Shown here: one piece after another, positions 10,691 through 21,256 of the stretch
How positions within the stretch are numbered: position 1 is the first letter of the stretch
Layout of the letters: each line of letters starts with the position of its first letter
Notes under the pieces: generated by a model
What the model was told of the DNA's origin: nothing
What the model saw: the letters and a program-made list of their open reading frames with translations, nothing else
Databases searched by the model: none
NCBI RefSeq assembly: GCF_963678635.1
Contig: NC_087068.1
Location: 34,541,436 to 34,605,435, forward strand
Direction of reading: 5' to 3'
DNA from: Symsagittifera roscoffensis
Lineage: Eukaryota > Xenacoelomorpha > Acoela > Convolutidae
DNA: 64,000 nucleotides
Position numbers and translations under genes: made by a program

Positions 10691-11920
10691 TTATCGAACG
10701 AATCTCTTAAAAAACAAATGCGAGAAGAAGAGTATCACATGTGAGATACAGACTGTTTGAGCATATTTTAAATCTTCTTCACTAACACTGATTTTTCCTC
10801 CTTCTAATGAGTTTCCCGATGCACTGAGTGGTGGCAGATTTTGTTCATCAAACTTTAATCGATTTGACATGTAGGAATAAGGGTAAAAACCTTTCCTCTT
10901 TAGAAGTGAACGAGAACTCTCATCAGCTTGTTTGAAGTGTTCATCTAGTATAGAGAACTTATCAGCTGGTAAACTATCAATAAGTTTTTGTAACGAAGAA
11001 TTCAAAATTTTACATGAGTCTTTGAATCGCATGTATTCATAGACGTTTTGCTTAACACCATTTGCTCGTTTGTAAGTGTCAACCAATACACCAATGCTTA
11101 TTGAGATATAATTCTCATCTGTTGCGGGTATGACTTGGATCGTGCTTGTTGGTTCCAAGTCATCAAAAGCCAAACAAATATGGTGAAGATCGTAATTTTG
11201 TATGTTGTGTCCAACAACTGGTGTATATCGCACCTTTCGTCGAGCTAGGTTAAACTTTGAGTGCGCCCACCCTAGCAATTCACCAGTGTAGTGACAGTGG
11301 TCCAAATATTTTGTTTCACCTTCAACAAACTCTGCTAGGCACAGGCGGCATGAGGTGGTTTCATCCTGCTTCAGGATAGATCTATAGCCAATATAGTTTG
11401 GGTAGCGATTTTTTTGTTGGTAGATTTGTTTTGCTAGAATGTGTAACTGCTCGATGAGTTTTGGTATACATTGTTCACTACTGTTTAAATCAAAGAAGTA
11501 TGGTTTTGAAGAACCATGTTCAATCGCACACAGAGAGTAACCAGAGTGTTCATGTTTTTCTAAGATCCTAGACGACGAAAGGTTTGGGTTGTTACTGCAT
11601 GTTGTTACAGTTTTCAAAAAAGATTCGAAATCGAAGTTGATAACGACATTAACAAAACTAAGTGCTGCATAGTTGTTGAATTTGTATTTATTGCTTCCAT
11701 CTTCAGCGGAAGGCATTTTCATTACTGCAGGTTCATGTTCTTTGCATGATCTTTGATGCATCTTGTTCGCTTCTTCGCTATAACTTATGTGAAAACAGTT
11801 CCGACACAGGCGCAAGAAGGTCCGGACTTTGTAGTTTTTGATTTCACATATGAATCTTAACAGGTTAGTTATTAACACGAAATGATGTTTACCCGGCTCA
11901 AATAACAACAAAAAATCCAT
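10691..11920 (-). pseudogene. PolB 3'-5' exonuclease region
   Basis: The longest intact PolB piece, 409 codons. Exo I 'NFDFESF' gives the Asp-x-Glu pair (residues 97 and 99). A zinc-binding stretch has Cys191, Cys194, His208 and His210 ('YLDHCHYTGELLGWAH'), like an HNH/endonuclease-VII finger but with the second Cys pair missing. Exo II 'GHNIQNYD' (238-245) follows. N-terminal cysteines (about 39-59) with 'HQRSC' form another possible finger. It is in line with 11933-12124 and 12129-13112 upstream, separated by stops or shifts. Together these make the N-terminal two thirds of PolB. Confidence 0.9.
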
Positions 11921-11932
11921 ACTGAATGTATC

Positions 11933-12124
11933 TTAAGACTCATTACTTGATATCAACATAGGCACCAAGTCTCCTTTTTCATAAAGAAACACATTGACAC
12001 GAACTTTGGGTATATCTCTGAAACTCATTGGGGTTGGAAACTCACCGATTAGTTTTTTGGCGCTGCTCGTTCTGTAAGTTGCAGGGCATATTTTTTTCAG
12101 CAGCTGGATCTTTGTATCTTCCAA
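11933..12124 (-). pseudogene. PolB fragment between N-terminal and exonuclease parts
   Basis: A 63-codon piece containing 'VRVNVFLYEKGDLVPMLISS', a stretch of the kind that lies just before the exonuclease domain in Polinton-type PolB. It sits within a few bases of its neighbours and is best read as the same gene broken by frameshifts. Confidence 0.7.
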
Positions 12125-12128
12125 CGAT

Positions 12129-13112
12129 TTAATTCAAACGATAATAAAGGTGATAAGCAGCAGTAAAACAAAGATTAAAACAGTCATGGTCATCAGGGTT
12201 GCGAATATTAATTAAATCACTGGATTTTGCATTTTTTAATGGTAATGTTATATGTGATGACCCTCGAAAGTGATTCATCTTACCAAATTTGATAAACAAT
12301 CTAACCACTTGTTGTAAAACCCATCCGCTTCCGTGTGAAGCAAATGAATGAAGCACCGATTGCATTCTATCGACCATTTCATAAAATGTTCCATCCGCAA
12401 GTCCGTCGGCTGGAATTGGAACCATAAGGGAATTAACATAAATGTCAACAAGCTCATTTTGAGTGGGGTTGTTCAGATCTTTGTCATTGATCACTGACGG
12501 TTTTTCTAAACTCAAATTTAATAAAAATTGAACTTTTTCGGGCCATTGGAAACCGTTTACCAAAATCAAATTTTGGATTTGTTCTTTGTGCTTTAACAAA
12601 AATTCTAATATATCTACACTATCATCACCAGGAATAAGAAAAATTTTCAGGGTACCATTGAAAGCAGATTCATATAATTCAATGTCTTTCACATTCATGT
12701 TTGGGGCAATTGCTTCGTTTTTGCTGGTGGATGCAGTATTGTTACTAGTAGCGACAAATAAACTATGAAGAGTAATCATACGGTTATTGAGTTCATTGTT
12801 ATAAGCAAAGCCTAAATTATAATATTCACATAAATTGGCTATGCTCTCATGAGTTGAAATAAAATGTTGTTCAAGAGAAGATAACAATAACGATGTGAAA
12901 GGGCAATCATTACACCTGTAAATTGGAATACTTTTTTCCATAGCTTGAAAATTTCGTTCATGTCTGGTTCGGTTAGTTTTAAATGTGAAAAGTATTGGAC
13001 AAAAATTACATTTGTGTTTTGCAGGGTTCTTTATCAAGTGTTCCAGAGAAATAGAAGTTTGCAAGTAAAATTCGTATTTGTACAAAATTTCTAATACATA
13101 ACACGACTTCAT
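12129..13112 (-). pseudogene. PolB N-terminal region with C2H2 fingers
   Basis: 327 codons. Two zinc-finger-like units lie at the start: Cys35/Cys38/His51, and a complete Cys67/Cys70/His83/His88. The C-terminal part 'SGWVLQQVVRLFIKFGKM' and 'INIRNPDDHDCFNLCF' fits the conserved region before the exonuclease domain of Polinton PolB. Coding seems to extend upstream in another frame (13006-13233), so the true start is uncertain. This is the 5' end of PolB; its promoter should lie right of 13.2 kb. Confidence 0.8.
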
Positions 13113-13233
13113 GGGATTGGATGAATTTGAAAATATGCCTCATGTAACCCTGCTCAAATTCGAGTTTGAATGGAAATCGCCCGCCAAAATTTGAATCCAA
13201 TTTAAAAGTCCAGCCAAAAGTTTTAATTGCCAA

Positions 13234-14040
13234 TAATTTGTAAAGTCTAATTAAATATTGAATTTATTCGTTATCATGATCAAATATTTTTTCTTCCGAT
13301 CGGTTTCAGTCCACAAAAATCAATTAAAAGAGACAATACATTAATTAAGTTGTTTAACATTAATAACAATATTCTGAAAAAAAAACCATTTTCGTTTTCT
13401 TCTTAATGGCTTGAACATGTGAATTGAATAGACTACAACATGTCTTTTGGTATGGAGACCCACTAACCATCCATGTTGCAAATTTAAAAAAAAAACTCAT
13501 TAGACATGGTGAAGACTAATTAACCATGACTAATGTAAAAGAAGAAAAAATAATAATTTCTTGAACAAAACATGTACCTTAAACATTATCATATGTAGAT
13601 TATCATGATGAAACTTTCCCCAAACATTTCATCGAAGACTTAATGTCTTTCACTTAGGTCATTTATATACAATCCATAGAGCAATTTATATGTTTCCGCA
13701 TAAAAAATAGAAACAAAACTTGAAAAAATATATAAACTTTGTACAAAAAATGATGATCTCCCAAACTAAATGTTGTAGAGTGTCGCCACCCCAGCTCAAA
13801 AATGTCAAGCTTGCCTTGAGAAGTAATATGAGTGGTCGGAAGACTATATTCGGACCGTGTAACAAAAAGTTAGAAAATTGATATAGGATGAGGCTTTTCG
13901 AAAAAGAAATGTCTCTTTCTCTTCAGTGGATGGTCTGAACATAGTCGTGCAATATATCAAAATACTGCTCACAACCAGTTAATTAATTTTGTTCAGTGGT
14001 CTAAAAACTATAGGACCTCAAGTTTACGGGATAAAAATTT
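13234..14040. other. Intergenic, Polinton
   Basis: AT-rich with no convincing ORF on either strand. It lies upstream of minus-strand PolB and downstream of the minus-strand ORFs at 14041-14686. Confidence 0.5.
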
Positions 14041-14226
14041 TCAACATTTTTCCGAGATTTCAAAATTCAAGTTCTTTTTTTGTATTTTGATTGAAAACCT
14101 GTCAAACATTCGGTAATAAAATGACTTATTATGCTCTCCTTTTCCTAGCAACTTGATAAGTGAAGCATTAAGAGGCAGAAAGTTCGAATTTACAAAATCT
14201 TTGTACAAGTTTAAATCTTTATACAC
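14041..14226 (-). CDS. Small hypothetical ORF (Polinton)
   Basis: 61 codons, Lys/Asn/Phe-rich, no motif. It directly follows the ORF at 14273-14686 on the same strand and may be its broken continuation or noise. Confidence 0.25.
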   Translation of the reverse strand: MYKDLNLYKDFVNSNFLPLNASLIKLLGKGEHNKSFYYRMFDRFSIKIQKKNLNFEISEKC

Positions 14227-14272
14227 AATAAAACCAAATTAAAATCAATCAAACGCAACCACAATTTCAAAG

Positions 14273-14686
14273 TTAAATAAGATCTAAATATTCCTGAGCT
14301 TTTTCTAGTGTTGTTAGCTTTCGCTTTTTCTTTGGTGCAAGGCATAGAGAAGGAGTCAAATTTTCCATGTGAGTACTCACTGTCGCTTCGGGGGTGCGAG
14401 TTGCAGTTAAAGAATCTGGTTCATCAAGCCATGGTGACACTGTAGGAGAAGGATCAGCTTTCGGCGTAACTAATAATGGTGATTCAATATGTTCCATTCC
14501 CCATAAAGGATAAAAAAATTCAATTTCTTCAAAGTATTCTAACTGGTTTTCACACATCGGAGTAACATCACAATCGTATTTATACAAACTTTTTTTTACT
14601 GGTTTTGGTAAAGTGGAAATATCAACCTGAAGAGCAAGAGGCTCGTCAGGATCCGTATGTTTACCAGAATTTGTTAGGTAACTCAA
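14273..14686 (-). CDS. Hypothetical protein with a basic patch (Polinton)
   Basis: 137 codons. The middle is acidic and aromatic ('EYFEEIEFFYPLWG'), followed by a Pro/Ser/Thr-rich stretch and a C-terminal basic cluster 'APKKKRKL' that looks like a nuclear localisation signal. I do not recognise the family. It lies at the centre of the Polinton, at the point where coding switches strand, so it would be divergently transcribed from the gene at 15377. Confidence 0.4.
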   Translation of the reverse strand: MSYLTNSGKHTDPDEPLALQVDISTLPKPVKKSLYKYDCDVTPMCENQLEYFEEIEFFYPLWGMEHIESPLLVTPKADPSPTVSPWLDEPDSLTATRTPEATVSTHMENLTPSLCLAPKKKRKLTTLEKAQEYLDLI

Positions 14687-14689
14687 ATA

Positions 14690-15376
14690 CTTTATATTCA
14701 GTTCTTCGTCCTACTTTGGCTTTTTTAAGGAAAGTTTACTGAATAAAATCTAAGAAATTTTTGGGAAATATAATTTGATGTGTACAAGTCCACTCATCAG
14801 CATTGAAACTTTTATCTTCGTTAATTTTTGCTACAAAATTACCGTGAACGGTTTCATAAAAATGGTTCTTTTGTGATTGGAATATCCGGCAAGAAAATAA
14901 CAAGGCATTTTTGAAGAAAAGTTGGAAGAAAAGAACAAACGTAACGCGGAAAGAAAAGAAACTGAAATTAATTATGAAAACGCCTCACGAGATTAAAATA
15001 TTAGAATTTTCAAAACCTCCTATGTCGTTTTTGATCAGTTTAATAAGGGAGGGCGTGTAAAATATTTATGTTACCTTGCGTAGTATTCTATGTTTATCTA
15101 AATTGCATTCAAACAAATAGCTTGTATAAAAAAAAACGTTTAAACATTGTGACCTTTCACACCCATTAAATTTGTTATCAGTTAGTTGTACATGCACAAA
15201 GTACTAATCCATTTGAACCAAATTGCAACCCAATATCTTTACAATATAAAATACATGTGTATATAAATTAAAATAGATACAACGCTTTCTTTTGCAGACA
15301 TATACAATCAATCGCAACCTTTCGTTTCTTTATATTCAGTTTTAAATCAATTTACTTTGAAAATTTACTCGTTACA
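14690..15376. promoter_or_regulatory. Divergent intergenic region of the Polinton
   Basis: About 690 bp separate the minus-strand block (PolB side) from the plus-strand block (virion side). No ORF is convincing. A bidirectional promoter here is inferred from gene layout only. Confidence 0.3.
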
Positions 15377-16553
15377 ATGAATAAAACCAAAATAAGCACC
15401 ACAGCAAATGCAGATAAAGATTTTGGTGACTGCTATTTCGGTTTTTCGGAAAACAGTAAAAGAGTAGTGCGTGCTACATTGAAAACATGTGACCAAACTG
15501 GAACTTATGTATTCCTGAAAGTTTTCAAAAAAGCAACTGAATGCGCTGAATTTGAATGTGTACAAAGACTTTCCTTATGAAGCGAAGAATTTTCAAAATT
15601 ACTAAAATCGGAAAAGTCAATCCGAGCGCAAACAAGTGAAATTTTTGATACTGTTGAAAACAAAGACAAACCACAGTCTAATTGTATAAACGAGCCAGGA
15701 AATCTCAAATTTCCTCATACACAAACGATTTCAAGCACGAATCGAATTATTTTTTCCTTTACAAAATGGCAGAAGCTATGTTCGAAGTTGTGTTACGTGA
15801 TTATTTCAAAAATTTCAACCAAATTTCAAATTTGTTTTTACTGAAAAAGTTCCTAATTTATCTACTTTTAAAATTTATGCTTTTGGAAGCCACTTCAAAT
15901 CTGAATATTGCCCTTTTTTAGTCGAGAATGAAAAAAAAACTCATAACCATTTATTGATTCAAGTAGATTCAGAGGAAGATTTAAATCATTTTTTTCCTTC
16001 ACAAAAAAGTTTCAGTGTTCCTTGTATTTTCACTTGCTTCGAATACTTAGTTTCTCCTGCTAAAGATGTCAAAGCAAACGGTGAGTTATTTGACAAGCTT
16101 AAACTAGCTCTCATTTATTCAGCACAACCTGTTGCAACCAATCTCGATTTGTTAGACTTTACTGCAATCAAAAAACGTTTACCCAACTTATTGCTTTCTG
16201 CAACATCATCTAACAAACAAACTTCACCGAGTCAAAACGTTTGCAAGAAATCTCCGGCCGCTGGGGGACAGAAACGAATTGATAATACAGTTACGCGGGC
16301 TGCATCATCGACGTCAAACAAATCCGCAAGAATTTCGACTTCAGTTTCAAAGAAACACACAGAAAGCAGACATGTTCAAACAGATGAAATGAATACAGAA
16401 ACTTTGAAAAGATTTGAAAGTTTAATTAATGGACTTCATTCTGCCGCTTTTTGTAAAATAATGGATATTTTGACAAGTGGATATGAGAAACTTGATGTAG
16501 ATACTGATGTTTTGTTTGTGAAACCTATTATTGAAGAGAAAGTTAAGTTTTAA
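15377..16553 (+). pseudogene. Hypothetical Polinton protein, broken in three
   Basis: Plus-strand coding starts at ATG 15377 and runs 67 codons to a TGA, continues readable in the same frame to about 15760, then shifts frame and reads through to 16553. The final ORF (15954-16553) has a Ser/Thr/Lys-rich linker around 'SATSSNKQTSPSQ' and a C-terminal part with helical character. No known domain is visible. It is the first plus-strand gene of the element. Total length if joined would be near 390 residues. Confidence 0.45.
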
Positions 16554-16554
16554 T

Positions 16555-16935
16555 TGATACTTTCGATTTAAAACTTATTCAAGAAATTTTTATAGACTTA
16601 AAATCACAATATCCAGATAAATCAGTCAGATTTCAGTATTTTTTAGCCACTTGTTTGTATTTGGATGCTGATATTAATTTGGATTTTGCTTTGAAAAACA
16701 GACCATATGGTGGTTTATTTGGAACAGACAATTCGTCGCTCGACAAACATTTGAAACAAATCAAAATTCTTAGAATACATGCTATATTGCATGACGCAGC
16801 ATGATATTTGCAAGAAAAAAATCATACCGCTCCTTGGTACACAAATGTTTTGCCTTGTCCAATCAAAAACTGTTACCTGGGTCACGTGACAGGTATTGCG
16901 TTTTGCTTATTTCTTAAAGCATTCAAAGCAAAGTT
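16555..16935 (+). pseudogene. Hypothetical coding remnant (Polinton)
   Basis: A readable frame begins at 'TFDLKLIQEIFIDLKSQYP' and continues past one stop to about 16935, with a Cys pair in 'LPCPIKNCYLGH'. It has no Walker A motif, so it is not the missing packaging ATPase. It may belong to the gene before or after it. Confidence 0.35.
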
Positions 16936-16996
16936 ATTTCGTTTGTTGGAATGTTGAGTGAAAGTTATGTTAACCTAAAGAAAGAAAACTAAAAAT

Positions 16997-17556
16997 TTGT
17001 TTTTCAACCATCTCGTTTTTTTAGATATTGCAGGATTTAAAAGTGGTAAGAAACCTTTGATCATAAAGGAACTTTCCGTTTGCTCTGATATTTCAATTGA
17101 TACAATTCTTTTTCTGCCACCAGTTCAATTCAACAGTTTATCAAAAGAAGAGAAAAAAGCTTACAATTTGGTATGTAAATATCTACAAGGGCTTCGTTGG
17201 TACTAAGGTGAATACCCTTACTCATACTTGGATCAAATTTTTGACAGCATTCGTTTGAGGAACCCAAATTCCCATTTTTTTGCTGAAAGTACACAAAAAT
17301 ATGTTTCATTAGCTGAATACTTGAAATTACCCGTGACAAATTTGGTAGATATTGGCTGCCTAAAGATTTAACAGTTATTGGGTCAAGAAAAACATATTTG
17401 CAAACGACATTCTCATTTAATTCCCCCACATCAATTATTAAAGCATTGTACCCGCAGAAAATCTAAAGTTTTCTTCAATTGGGTACAAAATGAACTGTCC
17501 AATGATGCAAACAACCTTGTCTTCAAATTTGGTGGCTTACGCTTCAATGACTAATC
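16997..17556 (+). pseudogene. Possible DEDD-exonuclease-like protein, broken
   Basis: The frame opens with 'FLDIAGFKSGKK' then 'IIKELSV', an Asp followed by Glu on the next strand as in RNase-H-fold 3'-5' exonucleases. 'FLPPVQFNSLSKEEKKAYN' and 'CKYLQGLRWY' follow, and a downstream part in a shifted frame contains 'NLVDIGC' and 'KHCTRRKSKVFFNW' with Cys/His residues. Proteins of this look occur as uncharacterised genes in invertebrate genomes; that recollection is not checked. The exonuclease idea is inference. Stops occur at 17204 and 17370, with a shift after that. Confidence 0.4.
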
Positions 17557-17668
17557 AGAGTATTGAAAACAATTTAACACCAAGAATTAAAGTTACTCTT
17601 ACGCGGACAGGCATATTAGATTATCGAGGAAAACTTCTCCTGCACAACTTGAACAAATTACACTGAAC

Positions 17669-17868
17669 NNNNNNNNNNNNNNNNNNNNNNNNNNNNNNNN
17701 NNNNNNNNNNNNNNNNNNNNNNNNNNNNNNNNNNNNNNNNNNNNNNNNNNNNNNNNNNNNNNNNNNNNNNNNNNNNNNNNNNNNNNNNNNNNNNNNNNNN
17801 NNNNNNNNNNNNNNNNNNNNNNNNNNNNNNNNNNNNNNNNNNNNNNNNNNNNNNNNNNNNNNNNNNNN
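17669..17868. other. Assembly gap of 200 N
   Basis: An exact run of 200 N inside the Polinton. ORFs spanning it are meaningless. The round size suggests a placeholder, so element length may be slightly off. Confidence 1.
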
Positions 17869-17892
17869 CCTCAAAAGCAGTTATCACATCTC

Positions 17893-18180
17893 TTGAAAAT
17901 GAAAGAGAAAGAGTTATGTATATTGAAGCAAATGCTCAATAGTCACCATTATAGATCAATTTTGACAGGAGCTGATTCAAAATTTATTAGATTTCTTTGC
18001 GATTGTTTTGTAAATGTTTTTCTGGGACATGTTCCAGCTAACAAAAGTTTCACCGAGAGTAAGAAAGTATCATTTGAAATAATTGTTGACCCTAAGTTAA
18101 GTATTCGAGAAAAACGAAAAGTTTTGGCAAACATTTTTTCACTGGTTAAATCAATGGGAGATTCGTGTTACATTACCTGA
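17893..18180 (+). CDS. Small hypothetical Polinton protein
   Basis: 95 codons with a mostly helical, basic sequence, including 'SKFIRFLCDCFVNVFLGHVP' and a Lys/Arg-rich C-terminal half. The likely start is ATG 17893 or an earlier one hidden by the gap. No known function. It sits in the plus-strand block upstream of integrase. Confidence 0.45.
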   Translation: MKMKEKELCILKQMLNSHHYRSILTGADSKFIRFLCDCFVNVFLGHVPANKSFTESKKVSFEIIVDPKLSIREKRKVLANIFSLVKSMGDSCYIT

Positions 18181-18197
18181 AAAACTAAAACCTTAGA

Positions 18198-18496
18198 CAT
18201 GTATGCTGAAGAATTCATCCTCATTGCTCGAAAAATATATGCTCCAGATAAAAAAAAACTGCACCACAATCTCAAATCCTTCGTAATCCATTAATTAACG
18301 ACAAATCATCTCAACTCAATTACATACAGCGATTTCGAGAACAAAATATGAGCCGGGATTTTCCAACACCATTAAACCCAACATGTCCTATTCCTTTAAC
18401 CCCTAGTAATGTAGTACCAAATCTTCGAAAAAGAAAATTTTCTGCACTTACTAATTTCAGTGGTAATGGTGATGATGAAGCAGAAAAAAAATGTTG
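18198..18496 (+). pseudogene. Hypothetical coding remnant (Polinton)
   Basis: ATG at 18198 opens a short frame ('MYAEEFILIARKIYAPDKK') that ends after about 30 codons. Another frame then reads as protein to the stop near 18496, with 'DFPTPLNPTCPIPLTP' and 'LRKRKFSALTNFSG'. The function is unknown; it probably joins the next ORF. Confidence 0.35.
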
Positions 18497-19131
18497 AATC
18501 ATACTATTCTCTGCAGCAGACAAGTTCAAATAGAATAGAAAAAAGCCATGAAAGAAGTAATGGAAAAACCGCTGAAGTGTTTCGAAAAATTATGGAATCC
18601 ATTCAAGAGCTATTGGAAGCTAATAAATTGGAAAGGGCAAACATAGTGGTAAAGCAGTTGTTCAAAGTTGAATCCTTGATTTTAGACATAGATGGATAGG
18701 TTCTAACTCAAGGAAAACCAATACTCGTTAAAATTGAATCTTTTTTGTACGATACACAGCAAAACACAAAAAAACTTGAGGGTGTATTTTATCCACAAGT
18801 TTTGAAAGAACTGAATCTTGATCCTAATTTAGTGTCCAACACTTATGCCAAACAGATTCTCCGCTCGCTTAAGAGCGAAGCAGCTAAGCCCTCAACTTCT
18901 TCATCCTTTGTCTCCGATGACAACCCGACAACTGAGGAATCGAAGAGATCAAAACCCTCCTCTTCGAAGACTCGATCGACAACTCTCAAACCCAGAACCA
19001 AGCAATCCGATAAAAGAAAAACCCAGAAAAACGATTTCTTCCCCACCAACGACGATGACGACGATGATAAAATTTATGAAAGCAGTAAAGAATCGTTTGC
19101 GACGACGTCACCAAAAGAATGGAAATCCTAG
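18460..19131 (+). pseudogene. Coiled-coil/disordered hypothetical protein (Polinton)
   Basis: A first piece (18460-18699) is helical ('AEVFRKIMESIQELLEANK'). After a stop and a short gap a second piece (18745-19131) starts with an ordered segment, then becomes Ser/Thr/Lys-rich and ends with a run of Asp ('TNDDDDDDKIYE'). No family is recognised. It lies immediately upstream of, and partly overlaps, the integrase N-terminus in another frame. Confidence 0.4.
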
Positions 19132-19982
19132 TATCAAAATACTCTACACGAAAGGTCCAGCTGCATTTGGTAGCGTTAAAAATTTAACAAATGCTAGTCA
19201 ACTCTCACCAAAAAAAGTTAAAATCTTTCTGAGATCTCAATCATCACATACAAAGTATGGATTGTTTCGTAAAACATAACCTCGGCTAAAAGTGATTGTT
19301 AACGATATCAACGAAATTTTGACTCTTGACTTGGCGTATGTTGATAAATTTGCTAAATATAATCGAGGGGTACAATATTTGTTAGTTGCTGTCAATTGTC
19401 TCTCTCGCTACTTACAAGTGGAACCCCTGAAGACCAAATATGCTAAAGAAACAACCGAAGCTTTCAAAAAACGATCAAAACAAAAACAACCAAAAAAAGA
19501 TTAGGTTGACAAGGGCACCGAGTTTAAAGGAGAGTTCAAAGAAACATTCGATCGCTGAAAAGTATTATCTACAAGTAGTTCGAGTTTGAATGGACTTACA
19601 AATATTTTGACAAATTACAAAGTTTTGTTCAAACGATTAACTCACGCGTTAAGAGAGTAACAAAATTGGCACCAAACAAGGTCACAAGAAAGCATGTACC
19701 TGCTTTAGTTTCATTAATAGCAAACATTTCATCGAAGTTGGTACAGAAATTAAAATTTATGTTGGTGACTATGTGCGAATAGCGAAAACTGACTTGCTTG
19801 TCAGAAAAGGTTACAAGCAGATTTCTACAGACGAAGTTTTTGAAATAGTTGCCATTCCTACTGTAAACCCTCCAACATACAGTCTCATTGATGCGGAAAA
19901 AGAAAAAATCAATGCAAAATTTTATGAAAAAGAACTTAGTTTAATTGGAAACAAAGCTGATTATAAGGAAAATGGGCAGTGA
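19125..19982 (+). pseudogene. Polinton RVE integrase, broken
   Basis: DDE integrase that inserts the Polinton and makes the 6-bp duplication. The frame entering at about 19120 leads to the core: 'LTLDLAYVDKFAKYNRG' holds the first catalytic Asp (19292-19504), and 'VDKGTEFKG' holds the second just after a stop at 19504. The stretch between the second Asp and the helix with the catalytic Glu is deleted and out of frame; the position expected to be Glu appears to read Gln ('QRNIRSLKSIIYK', from about 19540). 'VTKLAPNKVTRKHVPALVSL' follows, then an SH3/chromo-like C-terminal domain (19773-19982) with 'RKGYKQISTDEVFEI' and 'PPTYSLIDAEKEKI'. It is catalytically dead. Confidence 0.9.
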
Positions 19983-20478
19983 TGAGTTTACTGTACATTT
20001 GATTTCAACAGCATCAATGGATTATTTCCCAGACCAAACTTTGGCCAGTTTTTGAAGTTTTTGTAAAGAAGAAATAGCTTTAGACGGACATTGGAGAGTT
20101 GCTCTTTCAGAAATAATTTTCCCAACAAAATTAAACATTGTAACTGATGAGGAATATACGTACTTCAGAGCATCCGAAGTAGTAGCCAGTAGATCCAACG
20201 CTGGCAATCGGAATACAATTTCCAGACCTTACTATGGCGAAAACGTTTCTATCAAATCAGGAGAGTACACTTTTATAGAACAATTGATTAATGAGATAAA
20301 TAGAAAACTCAAAGGCAAAATTCATTTCGATGCAAGTCCTCAAGAAATCACGAATATCATGAGCATTTGGATAAACGCAAATGAAGGAATCTCATTCCCA
20401 AGTCCCCAAACACCCAGTCTGTTAGGCTACAATGCAAAGCTTGATGAGAACGGTGAATATCACATTGGTTCAAAATGA
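19972..20478 (+). pseudogene. Probable Polinton minor virion protein, N-terminal part
   Basis: ATG 19972 opens a 168-codon frame with one internal TGA (20053-20055). It starts 'DEFTVHLISTASMDYFP' and contains 'WRVALSEIIFPTKLN', a motif typical of a Polinton-associated protein conserved in invertebrates and found beside the capsid genes. Its stop overlaps the next start in ATGA (20475-20478). Because the next ORF reads like the second half of the same family, the overlap is probably a frameshift with loss of the middle. Minor capsid (penton-like) is the likely role, by gene position only. Confidence 0.6.
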
Positions 20479-20840
20479 TACCCTCCTTCGATGCATCCTA
20501 TGAGGGAAACGAACTGTACGAATCTCATTTCCCTAATGACTTATCAAGTGGGACAAGTTTAATTTTTGTCTACATTGATGTTATTCAATACCAAACTGTT
20601 GGTGATGCAAAGGCCCCATTGTTACGCGTCATTGATTTAAATAGACGCATCAAAAACGGTAGTGCCTGCAGCATTGAACCTAATCATCAAAAAAACTTCA
20701 CTAATTTAGACTACAAAAAACTATTCACTTTTTCTGTACAATCAATATCGGTACAGTTGCGCACAGAAACTGGAAGACTAGTGCCCTTTGCAGAAACTGG
20801 TAAAGTTGTGTTGACTCTTAAATTCAAGCGCTTTGATTGA
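20475..20840 (+). pseudogene. Probable Polinton minor virion protein, C-terminal part
   Basis: 121 codons with 'GDAKAPLLRVIDLN', 'VQLRTETGRLVPFAETG' and a terminal 'KVVLTLKFKRFD'. These fit the C-terminal part of the same Polinton protein family as the preceding ORF. The beta-rich ending is consistent with a jelly-roll minor capsid protein, but that is inferred. It is followed after 6 bp by the small GSG protein. Confidence 0.6.
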
Positions 20841-20846
20841 AAACCA

Positions 20847-21162
20847 ATGGAACAATATTATGCAAAGCAAGCTTCACTTCCTCGTTTCTCTGGACACAAC
20901 CGACAACGCGGCAGTGGATTTGGCACTTTGCCTGCTGTTTTTGGTCGCGTCGCTATACCGTTTGCACGACGGATTTTTTCTACCGGCTGCGAAAAAACTG
21001 GGCAGAGAAATTTTGATGAGTGCAGCGCCAGAACTGATTGATGTCGCTATGAAAAAGAAGTCTCCTAAGCAAAAATTGAAAATCACCGTCACAAAAACTG
21101 CAAGAAAACAACTCGGCGGTGATAGAAGTCATCGAAAGACACCAATGAATGGATTACGATGA
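20847..21162 (+). pseudogene. Small basic GSG protein, possible protease substrate
   Basis: ATG 20847 starts 'MEQYYAKQASLPRF', then 'NRQRGSGFGTL', a hydrophobic segment ('VFGRVAIPFARRIF'), a frameshift near 20975, and a basic C-terminus ('KKKSPKQKLKITVTKTARKQ') ending at 21162. Its position between minor and major capsid genes, the GSG near the N-terminus and the basic tail recall small adenovirus core or membrane-active proteins that adenain cleaves. That is an analogy; P4 here is Gln, not the usual Met, Ile or Leu. Confidence 0.55.
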
Positions 21163-21256
21163 AGAGGGTCAGTAGGGGCTCGAAAAATAAAAACAACCAT
21201 TTGAAGAAAAACCATACCAGTGAGAAGTCGAGCAGATTTTTTCTCAAACATAAAAA

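Larger units (their letters stand above)
8587..11429 (-). repeat. Large tandem duplication in PolB, unit B
   Basis: Partner of about 5534-8392, offset about 3.05 kb. At its right end it continues into the rest of PolB (11430-13112), whereas unit A breaks off there, so unit B is joined to the N-terminal part of the gene. Confidence 0.85.

Noticed and set aside
16555-16935. Candidate packaging ATPase
   Set aside because: No Walker A or B motif; only a Cys pair and unremarkable helices.
17599-17887. ORFs crossing 17669-17868
   Set aside because: They consist mostly of N.
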